From Clarireedia homoeocarpa (lineage: Eukaryota > Ascomycota > Leotiomycetes > Helotiales > Rutstroemiaceae): a stretch of 64,000 nucleotides of DNA. The notes under the pieces are model-generated. The model was not told where the DNA came from. It worked only from the letters and a program-made list of their open reading frames with translations, and ran no database searches. Positions 9,836 through 20,694 of the stretch are shown piece by piece. Position 1 is the first letter of the stretch. Each line of letters begins with the position of its first letter. The stretch is from the NCBI GenBank assembly GCA_001465935.1, contig LNKV01000018.1:84542-148541 (forward strand). The letters run 5' to 3'. The translations under genes were made by a program, and so were the position numbers.

Positions 9836-12372
9836 GCTCCCAGATGAGATGGGGTTGGTGTGAGTATGGAGGTCATGTGTATTTTTGGGCTCGTGGTGTC
9901 TTGCGTTCTTGGGGGGGGATGAGGTCTTGGAGAAGAGGAGACTGAAGAGGGGGAAGAGGGTAATAAGTTGCTAATGGTATTACTTGACTTAATTCGCATC
10001 TTATTGTAAATCAACGTCAATCAATACGCAATGCGATGGATAACTTATTAGTTTAGTCAACACCACCCACGTAGTTATATAAATAACCTATTCTAGAATA
10101 AGAAAGGAACGAGCCCTCGACAATCAATTTAAGGCTGATTGATTGGCAGTACCAACGGAGAAATATATTCGAAACCACGAAGCGCTTCCCTTCCTCTATT
10201 CCACCCCATTCTCAGCCCACTGCCGAAGAAGCGTAAATGAAAGAACCAAAAAAGAAAAAAGGAAGAAGTGTGGAGCCGCCGGGAGCCGTCAATTGGAATG
10301 GCACTCTAGCATGCAGTACGGGTCCCCCTGTTTGGCGATCATGATCATGATGGCGGAGTACAGTAGTGGTTGAAAGAGACCTTGGACTTCTTGGGTATGC
10401 TGGGCGGCGGCGGGATTGGGAGGGAGCACGATGATGAGGTGAGGCTTAACGAGGCCTCCCTTTCCCGTGGCATCTACAGATAGGCGTTGTCGTCGCACAA
10501 CGACAGCGACTTGCAATAACGCCCAAGAGGCTCAAGCACACAAATATACGGGCCATCGACCCCTTGTAGTTACAGCAGTTACAGCACAGTACACAAATAG
10601 CTATTTTCCATTTACCATTTACCATTCCACTTACCATTCCATTGCCCACAGCCTCCTCACCCAAAAAACCCTCCGCAAAGGATCGCAATTCATTCATTCA
10701 TTCATTCGTTCACATTAACCCAAAACCCGAATCCAAAACAACCGCTCACACGCTCTCATACACTCGCTCAGCCTACCCAGTCCAAGCAAACCGCATGCCC
10801 GTCTACTCCATCCATCAGTAAGCGCTCGCTCGCTCGCTCGCACGCCAAGTCTAAAATTACGCCCCACCTACCGTTCACTTACTGTTCCGTGCGCCCTACC
10901 AAGCTCCTCGTCCGCAAAATGCGGATGGTAGGGGAAGGGGAAGGGGAATGGATGGACGATGGATGGATGGATGAAGCGGTTCAGTTATGTTTCAGGAGAG
11001 CAATGGCAATGGCATTGACATTGGCTGAAGAAACTTTGGGGTCACTTGGTACTTTGGTGAGACCGTTTGGTGGTTGGAATGCCCTCTTGGAGCTTAGCTT
11101 GGAGAGGGCGTTTGCGGGTTAGTGGTTAGTTCTATGTGTGGAGGAGAACTTACTGTGATACTTCGTAGACAGACCGTCTGCACGTGAAGTGAGGTGAGGT
11201 AGGGGAGGTGAGTTGTGCTGGGTTATGGGTTGGCCTGCTCGGTCTAAGGGGCTTTTGATTGGTGCGGAGACCGAGCGAGCGAACCAAGGAACGGACTGGT
11301 GAGGAGAGGAGAGAGGAGAGGAGAGTGGCTGGGCATAAGCGGTTACTTTGTTAAGCCAGGTACTCTATGTAAAATTCAGTCAGACAAGGCTTTTTATTAT
11401 TTTATTATTAGGTCGATTAGTAATAGTTCTATCGACATTCTTTGCGTACAGCACTCGACATTCTTCATTCTTTGCGTACAGCAATCGAATTCCTCGGGTT
11501 AATGGTTAATTCCAACGTGCAATCGAATTGGCGTTTCACACAGACGTTGTTGTATTTGCGCTGTTGCGGTAAGGCGCACCACGTCCGTACTAAAGTAAAG
11601 CAACGAGCGAGACTGCGTTAGTTCTGCTTCTAAATATGCCTTTTGGTGATACTTGAATAGCATCACGTTCACATTCCAGTCAATTACCTTGACTAACTAG
11701 TCGTGCTAGTTCATTAACGTAATTCATTCAATGATTCTCCCTCCCCCTCTTTCCTCTCCCCTCTCCTCTCTTCTCTTCATTTACAAATTATTGCATTCCC
11801 ACAAAATCTCATCTCCTCCTTTCTTTCTCAACCACACTGTATGCCAAATCAATTTTATATAACCCTTAGCTTAGCTAGTCCGTTCGATTCGAGCTCTTTT
11901 GCGAGCTCTAGCGCCGAGGTGTCGGGGTCGTGGTCTGTGTTTATCCCGGCAGAGGTTAAATAGACTGAATCGACTTAGCTGATGCTCATTGCCCACAGTG
12001 CTCCACCCCGCCCACTCCACTCCACTTGACTTGCGCGGCGCTGCTCCTCTGTGCTGCGCATAGCTGTCGCATCTTGCTTCTTACTCGGCCTTGTTACTGT
12101 ACGGTACTATACATACGGGACTGGACTGTACGTAAGGGTACTTAAGGATCTGATGCTCACCTGCTTCGTGGCGCTCCTTATATTCACTGCCTCCAGCCGT
12201 TGAACACCGTATTATATCTACTTGTTTCGTCCGTCCATTCACTCATCGATATCTTCATTCACACTACCATCTCTTCTACTTACTTCTACTTACTTCTACT
12301 CGAAGAAAGCAAGAAGAAACTACAACCCAGAACCACGTCTGCCATCTACTACAAACACATATACAAACCAAA

Positions 12373-12540
12373 ATGGACTCCATCGATATCATCCCCGGCC
12401 TCTTGAGCATCAACTCTGGTGTATTGATGCTCATCGCCTTTATGATTATCATCTCCGTTCTGTTCAAGATTTGGGTTGAGATTAGGAAGCTGCCTACTGC
12501 AAGAGAGTTGGAGATCCACAGGGCTGAAAATTGGGTCTGA
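12373..12540 (+). CDS. Small single-pass membrane protein, 55 aa
   Basis: A short ATG-to-TGA frame preceded by the good start context CCAAAATGG. The first residues are MDSIDIIPGLLSINSG. They are followed by a clear hydrophobic helix (residues about 16-32, VLMLIAFMIIISVLF), then a charged helix-like tail with KIWVEIRKLPTARELEIHR ending ENWV. The order of a short N-terminus, one membrane span and a basic then mixed tail fits a small membrane-anchored protein. I recognise no family. No splice signal that would extend the frame past the TGA was found. It stands alone in a gene-poor region, so a chance open frame is not excluded, but the sharp membrane/charge pattern favours a real gene. Confidence 0.5.
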   Translation: MDSIDIIPGLLSINSGVLMLIAFMIIISVLFKIWVEIRKLPTARELEIHRAENWV

Positions 12541-15079
12541 ACATTGAGGTTGATATGTTTGCTTGTAAGTACACTGTTGGATTCATGAGTGGAGTATAAG
12601 AAGGATGGTGCTGATCTTTTGCCAGATTAATCTCAGATTGAGACGTACCTATTGGTTACGCCTTTCCTATGATAGCATGGCATAGTGCCATCTTTTATGG
12701 GATGCTAGACTTATATGTCTGCTCTAGTGTTCAACGAACGGAGATAGATGGATACCTCGATCCTACGAAGTGTAGCCGTCTCCAGAACGGTATCGATTTA
12801 TCGAGTCAAGAAACACCACTGAAATCGAGTTTACTTTCGAATATCCGACCTACCATCAATGACTTTACCGGAAGCTGATGGCAGTCCAGTCGAGGAATGG
12901 AACGGGAAGGTGTTTAAGTGGTGGGATCCGATGACGGAAGGATTGCAGGGTCTCATCGCAGCATATATCTATCTGATGCTCGCAACGATTATCAAATCCA
13001 CAACCTCGGTTGCATCCAGCAATATTACATACATACATACACACAGCATTGATGTCACCCACTTCAGTCATGGCCATGGGTCACTACGTAGTTCAGAACA
13101 CTACATCCCATCGAGGCATTCACATCCACCCGAACATCTACAATCTCCGATACAAGGGTATTAGATATGAGAGTCTGGAGCGCCTCGGTCCATAGGAGCT
13201 GGGAAGAGCAGAAAGTACATGAAGAAGGAGATAGCTATTCGCGATGGCAAAAAAGTACAGCCATAGAGAGAGCGTAGCGGGCGGATTGGGAGCAGCGATT
13301 TTCTATGTTATTTTAAAGATACCCTTTTTTTTTATTTGTCGGAACTATGCATATCAATCAATCAATCAATCAATCAATAAACAACAACGATTCCAAACAT
13401 CCTTTTGTGAACTTTTTTTTAATCTCCTTACTCTCCAATCTCAAAAATAACCTTTCCTTTCTTGTCGAGTCGAACTAGTCCGATTGCTAAGTATATCGCT
13501 CCTTCCATCGCCCCTCGACGCATCCAGTATCGAGAAATGTTGTAGTCTTACGCACAATATTTAATCTCAGTTAGACTTTCCATTTCCCAGTTCCCAACTC
13601 ATATATCCCTTTCGCATCTCATGCATGCCCCGCCATCCCAATAACCACGGAAGCAACAAGATAATAAAACACCCCCAACAAACCGCTACGATATGCCTTT
13701 TGTTTCGCCGGACGAGAGCGAGCGGGCGGAGAACGAGGAGCAGATGGAATGTGTGATGTGATGTGATGTGATGTGATGTGATGTGATGTGATGTGATGTG
13801 ATGTTCGTAATCGTGCGAGACAATTCGCTGTGTGTTTGCATAACCTTAAGCCGTGAGTAGAGATGTCTTGTATTGATCGAGTGTTGGTTGGGGACGCTGA
13901 GTGGTCATATAGAGAGGGTAGGAGGCTGATGGTGTTGGTGTCGCCATTGGTGTAGGTGTGATGGGATGTGCTTCTCTGCACACATCTGGTCGAGACACAA
14001 TGACGGGAAGGTAGAGGATTGTAGCGGATGTGGAAGCTGGAGTATGAGATGAATGGAAGGGGATATTGCTTTGCTTGAAGGTGTTGTGCTCGGCGTAATA
14101 GAATCTGCAGCACTGTGCGATAGAATCCGCTTCACGTGAGGACATTCGATTGAAAGACTAAAAGAGTGCAACAGATTGATGTCGGCAACATCACTTCATC
14201 GCCACTCATCATCTGAGCATCTCTGGAGTATGGACCAATGCCTTTTCCTTTGCTGCAGGGACACTAACCACCTATGCAGGAAACACTCAAATGGCTGACA
14301 AGAAGATTTGCTTCTTGTATTCGTCTATCATATCTGGGACTGACTTCGAAAGACGCCACTTCAAGCTTCGAAATTCCCAAGCGTTAGAGCGCTGGTCTAT
14401 AATTGACAGAGTGATATAAGTTATCCCGTCTCCACTCCTTACCGATATCACGATCTGCGGGATCTTGCGGGTAGACAACACAAGTGCCCATGCATAGCCT
14501 CCTCTGATGGTACCCCCTATTAGCAGTTCCCTGTTCTTGCTATATGTAGCAACAGTGTCTTGCTTCTTGCTTCTTACTTTTATTTGGAGCAGCGCGTGCT
14601 CTCAACTACTCGTAATCACCTGTGTGAAGGAGTGGAGACAGGTCGTTGAGCTGTGCGGCAAGGAGGAGCCAGATCAATTATGTAAGCAGCGCGCGGAAGC
14701 TGAAGCACCGACTTCGGGTTCGGAATACCTTCCCTCCATAACTTTGCAATGCGATGAGATGGCTGAGCGGGGGTTTACCCCTCATGATTGTTCCCTTGCG
14801 CCTCTTATTCTACTTTCCAATCAATAAAACGAGAATTGGCGCACAATCATGCCAATTATTGATCCATTGCTACTCAGAAACCCCTCTTTGGCTAATGTGC
14901 TACCAGCAGCTAACATTCGAAAAGAACATTATTCGCCGGCAGACACTAAATACTCTCCTCCAGTATTGAACGATTTTCTTCCCTTGACGGATTGTTCTAC
15001 GCGGTGAACAATATCTTGTAACACTCAAATACAGAATCCAGCACGATCAAGAGTTCTCGAGATACCGTCTGCTTTGGCA
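12541..15079. other. Intergenic, no supportable gene
   Basis: About 2.5 kb. It contains short frames at 12669-13164 without splice logic, a CAAT tetramer run near 13352-13375, a GATGT pentamer array (about 13752-13804), and a 164-codon minus frame across that array. The last 38 codons of this minus frame look like a tail-anchored membrane segment, but it lacks a credible start. Confidence 0.5.
13752..13804 (+). repeat. Pentanucleotide microsatellite (GTGAT units)
   Basis: About ten uninterrupted copies of GTGAT/TGATG. Because the unit is five bases, copy-number change would shift any frame running through it. Confidence 0.9.
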
Positions 15080-16163
15080 ATGGCCGCCAAAATACCTCTG
15101 CTCCGCGGTTTTGTTCGCTCTGTGAAACCTATCGCGATCGCTCGACGAAATCTTATGACTCTTCCTTCCTTTTCGTTAGAAGGGAAGACATGCGTGGTAA
15201 CCGGTGCCGGGCGTGGGATCGGGAAGGAATGCCTCACTGCATTTGCGCTAAGCGGCGCTCGAGGCGCCTGCGTTGATCTATCCGTTCCCGCTGGCGAACG
15301 GTCTATCAACCATATTATCTCGCATATCCAGACGACGAATCCCTCCTATGCACCCGATCTCCGTTCTTACGCTTGCGATGTCGTGTCGGAACAGCAGGTT
15401 CAAGAGACATGGGCGAAGATAATAAAGGATTTTGGGCATGTTGATGTAGTGGTTACTGCTGCGGGTATTGTTGCGAATTACGAAGCAGAGAACTATCCTC
15501 TAGATCGATGGAAGCACATGATGGATGTTAACTTGAATGGAACCTTTCTTTTTGCAAGGGAGGCGGGTAAGTATTGGATTGAGCAGAAGGCAAAAGGCAG
15601 TCTTATCCTGATATCAAGTATGAGCGCACATATTTGCGTTCGGCCACAGAAGCAAGCGGCTTACAATGCGGTGGGTAGATAATTTCTCTGCTTTATAAAT
15701 CCGCTGCTTCCATATTGGAGAACAGGTCGCCTGGTGCGCATAATTTTGCTAATTTACCTAGTCGAAAGGAGCTGTTTCGATGATGGGCAAGAGTCTGGCA
15801 ACTGAGGCAAGTACTTCTGCTTTTTTCGGATTTCTCGGTGCCTAGGACTCATCTATGGTCTTCAGTGGGGTCCGTATGGCATTCGAGTGAACAATCTATG
15901 TCCGGGATACATGAAAACAGACCTCATAATCGACCTTTTAGCCAAGGAAGGCAAACATATTGAAGAGAATTGGGTCAAAGACATACCCATGGGGCGTCTT
16001 GGCCATCCAAGTGAGCTCCAAGGGACCGTTGTTTACATGGCGAGCGATGCATCAAGCTATCTGAACGGCTGTGACCTGGTAAGTGTTGTTTTTGCCGCTG
16101 GAACCAACAGAGAACCATGACTAATCAGACTAGGTGGTTGATGGCGGTTATTGTTGCTATTGA
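15080..16163 (+). CDS. Short-chain dehydrogenase/reductase, mitochondrial-type N-terminus
   Basis: Four exons: 15080-15670, 15762-15806, 15866-16078 and 16134-16163, for 292 aa. The N-terminus (MAAKIPLLRGFVRSVKPIAI, then ARRNLMTL) is basic and amphipathic like a mitochondrial presequence. The classical SDR elements follow: the NAD(P)-binding TGAGRGIG near residue 43, NLNGTF, the catalytic SSMSA region, and YNASK with Tyr195 and Lys199, which is rebuilt only when exons 1 and 2 are joined. The C-terminal part has NNLCPGYMKTDL and ends VVDGGYCCY. Among SDRs it resembles sugar-alcohol/sorbose-reductase-like enzymes; the substrate cannot be read from sequence. The second intron (15807-15865) has a GC donor (GAG then GCAAGT) and an AG acceptor. 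Moving the junction would break the LATEWGPYGIRVN reading. Confidence 0.88.
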
Positions 16164-16703
16164 TATGTGTGTGCTTAGCAGGGAGTACAGCCCGAGTGGT
16201 TAATGCCTTGAAAGTAGTTCTTGACCCCGCCTTTGGAAACACTTCCTGTCTCAGCTGAGTTCTAGCTTCCTTACCAGCACATGCCATGTTCTATAAACAC
16301 TATTTTTGTTTTCAAATGATTCGTTCATCTTCAGTAGAGCTTACGCAATAGCTGCTTGATCTCTGTTTCGCATGATTGCCCCAGAACTCACTATCATCCT
16401 TTGGCTGGGTACCGCCCGCCCCTAGATTTCCACGAGGAAACATGATCAAATATTTATATAGACAATCTGAGCACCGTATCCGTTCCTCTTAGGCCTTCTC
16501 ATATTCCAATCACCACTTGGTACTTCGCTCTACCTTCACCTGTCCATTTTGTCTTGACAGCAACCATACTTTCCCTGCACGTATACAGCAATTTCAATCC
16601 ATCTGTATTCCGCCACCTTATCAACTCCAAATCTCGATTTTCTCTGATCAACAACCTACGTCTTTTTGTACACTCATAAGGTCACTTTCTCGCATCAATC
16701 AAT
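16164..16703. other. Intergenic, 3' flank of SDR and 5' flank of small secreted peptide gene
   Basis: Contains a stretch at about 16181-16262 faintly like a tRNA-Ser (see rejected items). TATATA at 16455-16460 lies about 245 nt before the next ATG. No other signal seen. Confidence 0.5.
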
Positions 16704-16877
16704 ATGCGTCTTTCAAACATCGCTATCCTCGTCTTTGCAAGCGTGGCGTACGCGCGTTTCATTCCAGCGTTTCTATCCTCTAGTCAGACGGGGGCGGGGA
16801 CAGGCGCAGTTACTGGAAGAAGTTTGATCAATGCACCGGTGCTGGAGAGAGGTCTTTTGGAGGCGGATATGTTATGA
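16704..16877 (+). CDS. Small secreted peptide, 57 aa
   Basis: Short complete frame with context CAATATGCG. Residues 1-17 (MRLSNIAILVFASVAYA) form a textbook signal peptide with a basic start, a hydrophobic core and an AYA cleavage site. The mature part is about 40 residues, begins RFIPAFLSSS, is Gly/Thr-rich in the middle (TGAGTGAVTG) and ends LLEADML. There is no cysteine, so it is not a typical disulfide-stabilised effector, and no Lys-Arg processing site was seen. I recognise no family. It lies between the SDR gene and cnxH. A small secreted or cell-wall peptide is the natural reading, but expression is unproven. Confidence 0.55.
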   Translation: MRLSNIAILVFASVAYARFIPAFLSSSQTGAGTGAVTGRSLINAPVLERGLLEADML

Positions 16878-17136
16878 ATGGTTAGGATATTCAATTAATG
16901 AGGTTGCCACCCTCTTATATTTTTCTTTATCGTTATAGCTTTGGCTCATTTTTGATGTGTTCTTACAATTCCCCATTGTTGAGCCATAGACCAGTCACTC
17001 GATATGTCTCGTGCCTGCAATCCGTCAAAAGGAATATGGTGGTAGGTGCTGCAATTTCTGATAATCTTCATCTTTCCAGATATGTCACTCTGTAGACTGT
17101 GCGCAACTCGGTCCCCAGGCAGTAAGCAACCCATTT

Positions 17137-17795
17137 TCAGCCAAACTTATGATTCACCACCGGCCCGTGCCCTCTTTCTCCCGGCCCTTTAGGTCGCATT
17201 ATTGGACCGTGAGGTCCCATCTTATGCTCATGTTTCTCCTCGTGCTCATCATCGTTCTTGTCCTCCCTATCATCATTTTCGTCAATGCGTAGGCCTGCCG
17301 CACCATCCCGGTTTGCTCTCCACACACCTCCTTCACCACCGAACTCTTCCTTCTTCCACACCTCAACTTTCTCCTTACATTGTTCCAAAGCTTCCTCCCC
17401 CCCTCTCCAAGCTGCCTGTCGATGAGGTGATGATACCGTGATCAGTATACTTTCTTCGCCTATCGGTACAACTCCCAATCGATGTATCATAGCGATAGAT
17501 GTGAGGGAGTGTTTCTGAAGAATGTCTTTGCAAATGCTGAGCATAGTCTGTAAGGCACGTGGCTCATAAGATGTATATTGCAACTCCTTGACCGGTTTCC
17601 CGCCAAAGTTATCTCTTGTTGTACCTGGAAAAAAGAATGAGTCGAGTTCTAACTATGCAGGGGAGAGTGTGTACCTGCGAAGAGAACAATAGCTCCAGCT
17701 TTGGGACTTCGAACTCTGTCCATCATTACTTTGGCGTCGAGGTGGTCGTGGGTTAATGCCACATAGCAATTTGCTTCAGACAGCTCCTTAGCCAT
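17137..17795 (-). CDS. cnxH: Molybdopterin synthase catalytic (large) subunit, MoaE/MOCS2B family
   Basis: Two exons on the minus strand: 17795-17675 and 17624-17137, joined over a 50-nt intron, for 202 aa. The enzyme transfers sulfur to precursor Z (cPMP) to make molybdopterin, working with a small thiocarboxylated MoaD/CnxG-type subunit in the cytosol. The N-terminal half reads AGAIVLFAGTTRDNF across the splice junction, then YTSYEPRAL. The core has MIHRLGVVPIGEESILITVS followed by SPHRQAA and the active-site lysine motif VWKKEEF, as in MoaE proteins. The C-terminus is an extended Asp/Glu/Lys- and Gly-rich tail (about residues 155-202, with EEKHEHKMGPHGP) seen in some fungal versions. It supports enzymes such as nitrate reductase and is expected to be constitutive. 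It is divergent from the RBM gene, sharing a 346-nt upstream region. Confidence 0.92.
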
Positions 17796-18141
17796 GGCGC
17801 CCTATGATCAAATAATTCTAAAGCTTGATACTAAGGTGTAGGTGCGTCCAAAACCCTTAATCCAACTGATTCGCAATCGATTCGTTGATGTAGAGAATTG
17901 ATATGCTGTGGCGCAGGGAGGGGTCGATATTGCATAGAACTAAGCATGTGGCTGAAGCTGATTTCGGATAGAGAGGGCAACCTTGAACGTTTTATTAACT
18001 TCACAACAACAGTTGGAAAGATCAAACCACAATCGTTCCTTCGTTCTCGACGTACTGCAATCTCCATATTGTAGTATTCAAATTTCATCATCTTTTCTTT
18101 GACTGCTCTTTTTATATCAGTAATCAACGAACGTAAAAACC
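17796..18141. promoter_or_regulatory. Shared divergent promoter region (cnxH / RBM5-like)
   Basis: 346 nt separate the two start codons of divergent genes, so both core promoters must lie here. The region is AT-rich near each start and has no strong shared motif that I can name. Confidence 0.5.
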
Positions 18142-20694
18142 ATGAGCTCTCGGCCTTACAGACAAGCTCCCGAAGGCGACATGTACGACGATCAACATTA
18201 TTCGAGCGAATATCACCGGCGCCGCTCGCCCGATTATGACTCTTATCATTCGCGGAAGGGTAATCGATAGTTTGGAGATGACAATGCTCTTTGGATCTGT
18301 GCTGATCATAAATTCTCTAAAGACACTTCCAGAAGCCCTGCGCGAGGACCTGCGCATAGCAGAGACTACGACTCAATGTATTCTGACCATCAGCCTTACC
18401 GAGACCAGCGCGCTCGGTATGATCGAAGATATGAGCGCGATCACGAACGATCCAGATCAAGGTCACCGCGACGAGAACACAGAGGACGCTACACCGACCG
18501 CGATCGCGAAGGATACCGATCACCAAATCGAGGACGCAGTCGCAGCCGCAGCCGTTCGCCATATTATGGCGCGCCGCCTAATCGCACCTTGATATTCGAA
18601 GGATTGCCTTTGGAAATGACACAGGAAGACGTTGGCCGCCCCATTCCCACACTTTTACACCCAGTTTGAAATATATCCACTTTTAGCCTAAGTGTCAATG
18701 TGTGCAGATATTTTTGGAATTCTGGCTAAGCATAGCGATGGGCCGTCTCGGCCGTTGTTTTGAATTACAGATATCAAATGAACTTCAAAATAGATTAAAA
18801 ATTGAGGGGATTGAAGAGATTAGGTTGATCAAAGACAAGAGAACGGGTATGATTGCCATTGCACCATGGAAAAGGACGCGGCTAATGTTTTGGGATAACA
18901 GGTCAATCGCGTCAATTTGGTTTCGCTCAATTCTATACTCTACCTGAAGCGCGACGCTTCCTTGAAGAATGCGAACCGTCGGGAACGATTTCCTTTTATG
19001 GAAGCGCACAAGCAGAGCCTACGAAAGTCCGAGTAGCTTACAGTCGCGAGAAGAACGACCAAGAACGACCGGGGAAGAATGAAGACGACTGGAAATGCGA
19101 CGTGGTATGTTTTTCTGAGGAGTCTACCGACCGTAACTAACAAGTTGCAGTGTTTCAAAATCAACTACGCACACCGAGCATTGTGTTTTAAATGCAATGC
19201 ACCGAGGACTCGTACGTTAAGATGTGACATGAAGATTGGTCGAGGCGCTAACTCTCGTCAGGTTCTACGGCTCATGGTGTAGTTGTGACACAAGGTAACA
19301 TGTCTAGTTTCTCCGGCTTTGCCACAACTGGGGATAGTGATGCATCGCCTGATGATACAGCTTCTCAATTCCTATTATTCCGGGGTCTGGAGCCTGGTGT
19401 TACGGAGGAATTATTGGCGAAGGGAGTTTACAAGCTCTACAAGACAAAATCTACCACACCGACCGACTCTCAACCTGTAAAAAAGACGAAGATCTCATCG
19501 ACTTCAAATGATGCCTCACTTGGAGCAAGAGAAGGCTCTCTCCAGCGCGTCCTTCTAGTCCGAGACCGTAAAACTAATGATAGTTGGAGATACGGCTTTG
19601 CGGAATTCGGCTCGGTCGAGGATGCCCAGAATGCTCTTGCCAAATACAAGGCAACAGATAAATTCACAATTTCCTCGAAGCCTGTCCTAGTGACTTATAT
19701 CCATGCCGGTGTCTTTGTACCAGTGCTTCAACTCTTGGACGAAGGGTCTGCAAAGTTCACCTTCAGTCCTCTGTCAAATTCAGCAGCGAGATTGATGTAC
19801 TGGGATGAAGCAGCTTATGTTAATGAGTTCTCCACCATGCTTCCCGAGCCACCTGCAAAGAGAAAGGAGAGCGAGCGTGATAGGCTGGCTGCGGCAGCCG
19901 CCAAAGAGGGGCTGGTAACGGGAAAAGAGGGCGAGTCCCGATCGAATAAGCGGAAGATTGAAAAGGAAACCGCAACCAGCTCTAAGAAAATCTTTGCACC
20001 CCATCTTCAATTCTGGACCAACAGACATGCCGAACTCCATGGATTACCCGCCAAGGAATTTGATGGGAATGCACCGGATTCAGATTCTTCAAGTCCGAAA
20101 AATAGCACCGCAGTAGAAACAGGCTCAGATGCTCCACCAAGTCAATCATTTGCGGATCTCGAAAGAAAATGTTGTCTTCTCTGCTCTCGCCAATTCAAAA
20201 CTGTCGCCGAAGTCAAAAAACATGAACAAATCAGTCAGCTTCATCGGGATAACATGAAAAACGATGATTTAGTCAACAAAGCCCTAGCTAAACTTAAGAA
20301 AACATCCTCTTCCGATCCGTCCTCTGCAGCATACAGAGATCGCGCGAAAGAACGTCGTCAAGCTTTCAATCAACCGAAACAACCTGCTGCTCAACACAAT
20401 AAACCCAAGGAGAAAGATGAAGAAGAGGAGACGCAAGCACCGGTTCAATCAAAAGGCGCAGCACTACTTGGTAAAATGGGCTGGAACGTGGGAGAGGGGT
20501 TGGGTGCCCAAGGAACAGGGAGAAAAGAGGCGATTCAGACTGAACTGTATACGCAGGGTGTAGGACTGGGCGCAGAAGGTGGGAAGGCAGGTGATGCGGT
20601 GAAGGAGGCCGAGAGGGAGACCAGAGGCGGGTATAAGGCGTTTGTGGGGCGGACGAGGGAGAAGGCCAAGGAAAGGTATGAGAGCTTGGGTTAA
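18142..20694 (+). CDS. RBM5/RBM10-like RNA-binding splicing regulator
   Basis: Six exons: 18142-18259, 18323-18630, 18771-18846, 18902-19104, 19151-19211 and 19262-20694, for 732 aa. Domain order matches the RBM5/6/10 family. An Arg/Ser-rich N-terminus (HERSRSRSPRREH, GRSRSRSRSP) is followed by RRM1 from about residue 127 (RTLIFEGLPL, then RQFGFAQF). Next come a RanBP2-type zinc finger near 230-255 (WKCDVCFKINYAHRALCFKC) and RRM2 from about 289 (FLLFRGLEPGVTEELL). A C2H2-like finger follows near 558 (CCLLCSRQF, then HEQISQLH), and a G-patch near 653-695 (GMGW-type core LLGKMGWNVGEGLGAQGTG). Such proteins act in the nucleus in early spliceosome assembly and splice-site choice. The donor after exon 2 must be GAC then GTTGGC, a weak match to fungal donors, but it is the only one that keeps RRM1 intact. 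Retention would end the protein in RRM1 after about 13 further codons. Confidence 0.9.

Larger units (their letters stand above)
8144..12372. other. Long gene-poor stretch with repeats
   Basis: About 4.2 kb without a supportable gene. It holds the 170-nt duplication (9208-9497), a TTGGGA microsatellite (about 9788-9835), small GCTC and ATTC tetramer runs (about 10690-10845), GGAT units near 10950, a 30-nt-period duplication (about 11436-11480) and a pyrimidine-rich stretch at about 11740-11820. Frames of up to about 100 codons here are interrupted, repeat-derived or antisense to one another. Confidence 0.6.

Noticed and set aside
12669..13164. Two overlapping plus-strand frames after the 55-aa gene
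   Set aside because: No splice signals join them to each other or to the upstream gene, and the second passes through a CATA microsatellite.
13619..14113. 164-codon minus-strand frame ending in a membrane-like segment (GVFYYLVASVVIGM)
   Set aside because: Most of it runs through the GATGT pentamer array and low-complexity sequence, no credible start or intron was found, and another frame looks equally coding upstream. Only the last 38 codons look protein-like.
14507..14827. 106-codon frame with hydrophobic start and several cysteines
   Set aside because: No signal-peptide cleavage pattern and no clear coding signature; the hydrophobic start is followed by unremarkable sequence. Could be a small secreted protein but not supportable.
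16181..16262. Stretch with CCCGAGTGGTTAATGCC, a CTTGAAA loop and GGAAACACTTCC hairpin, resembling tRNA-Ser (UGA) parts
   Set aside because: No matching acceptor stem, and the T-arm region does not give a TTCGANN loop. At best a degenerate tRNA remnant; tRNAscan-SE would decide.
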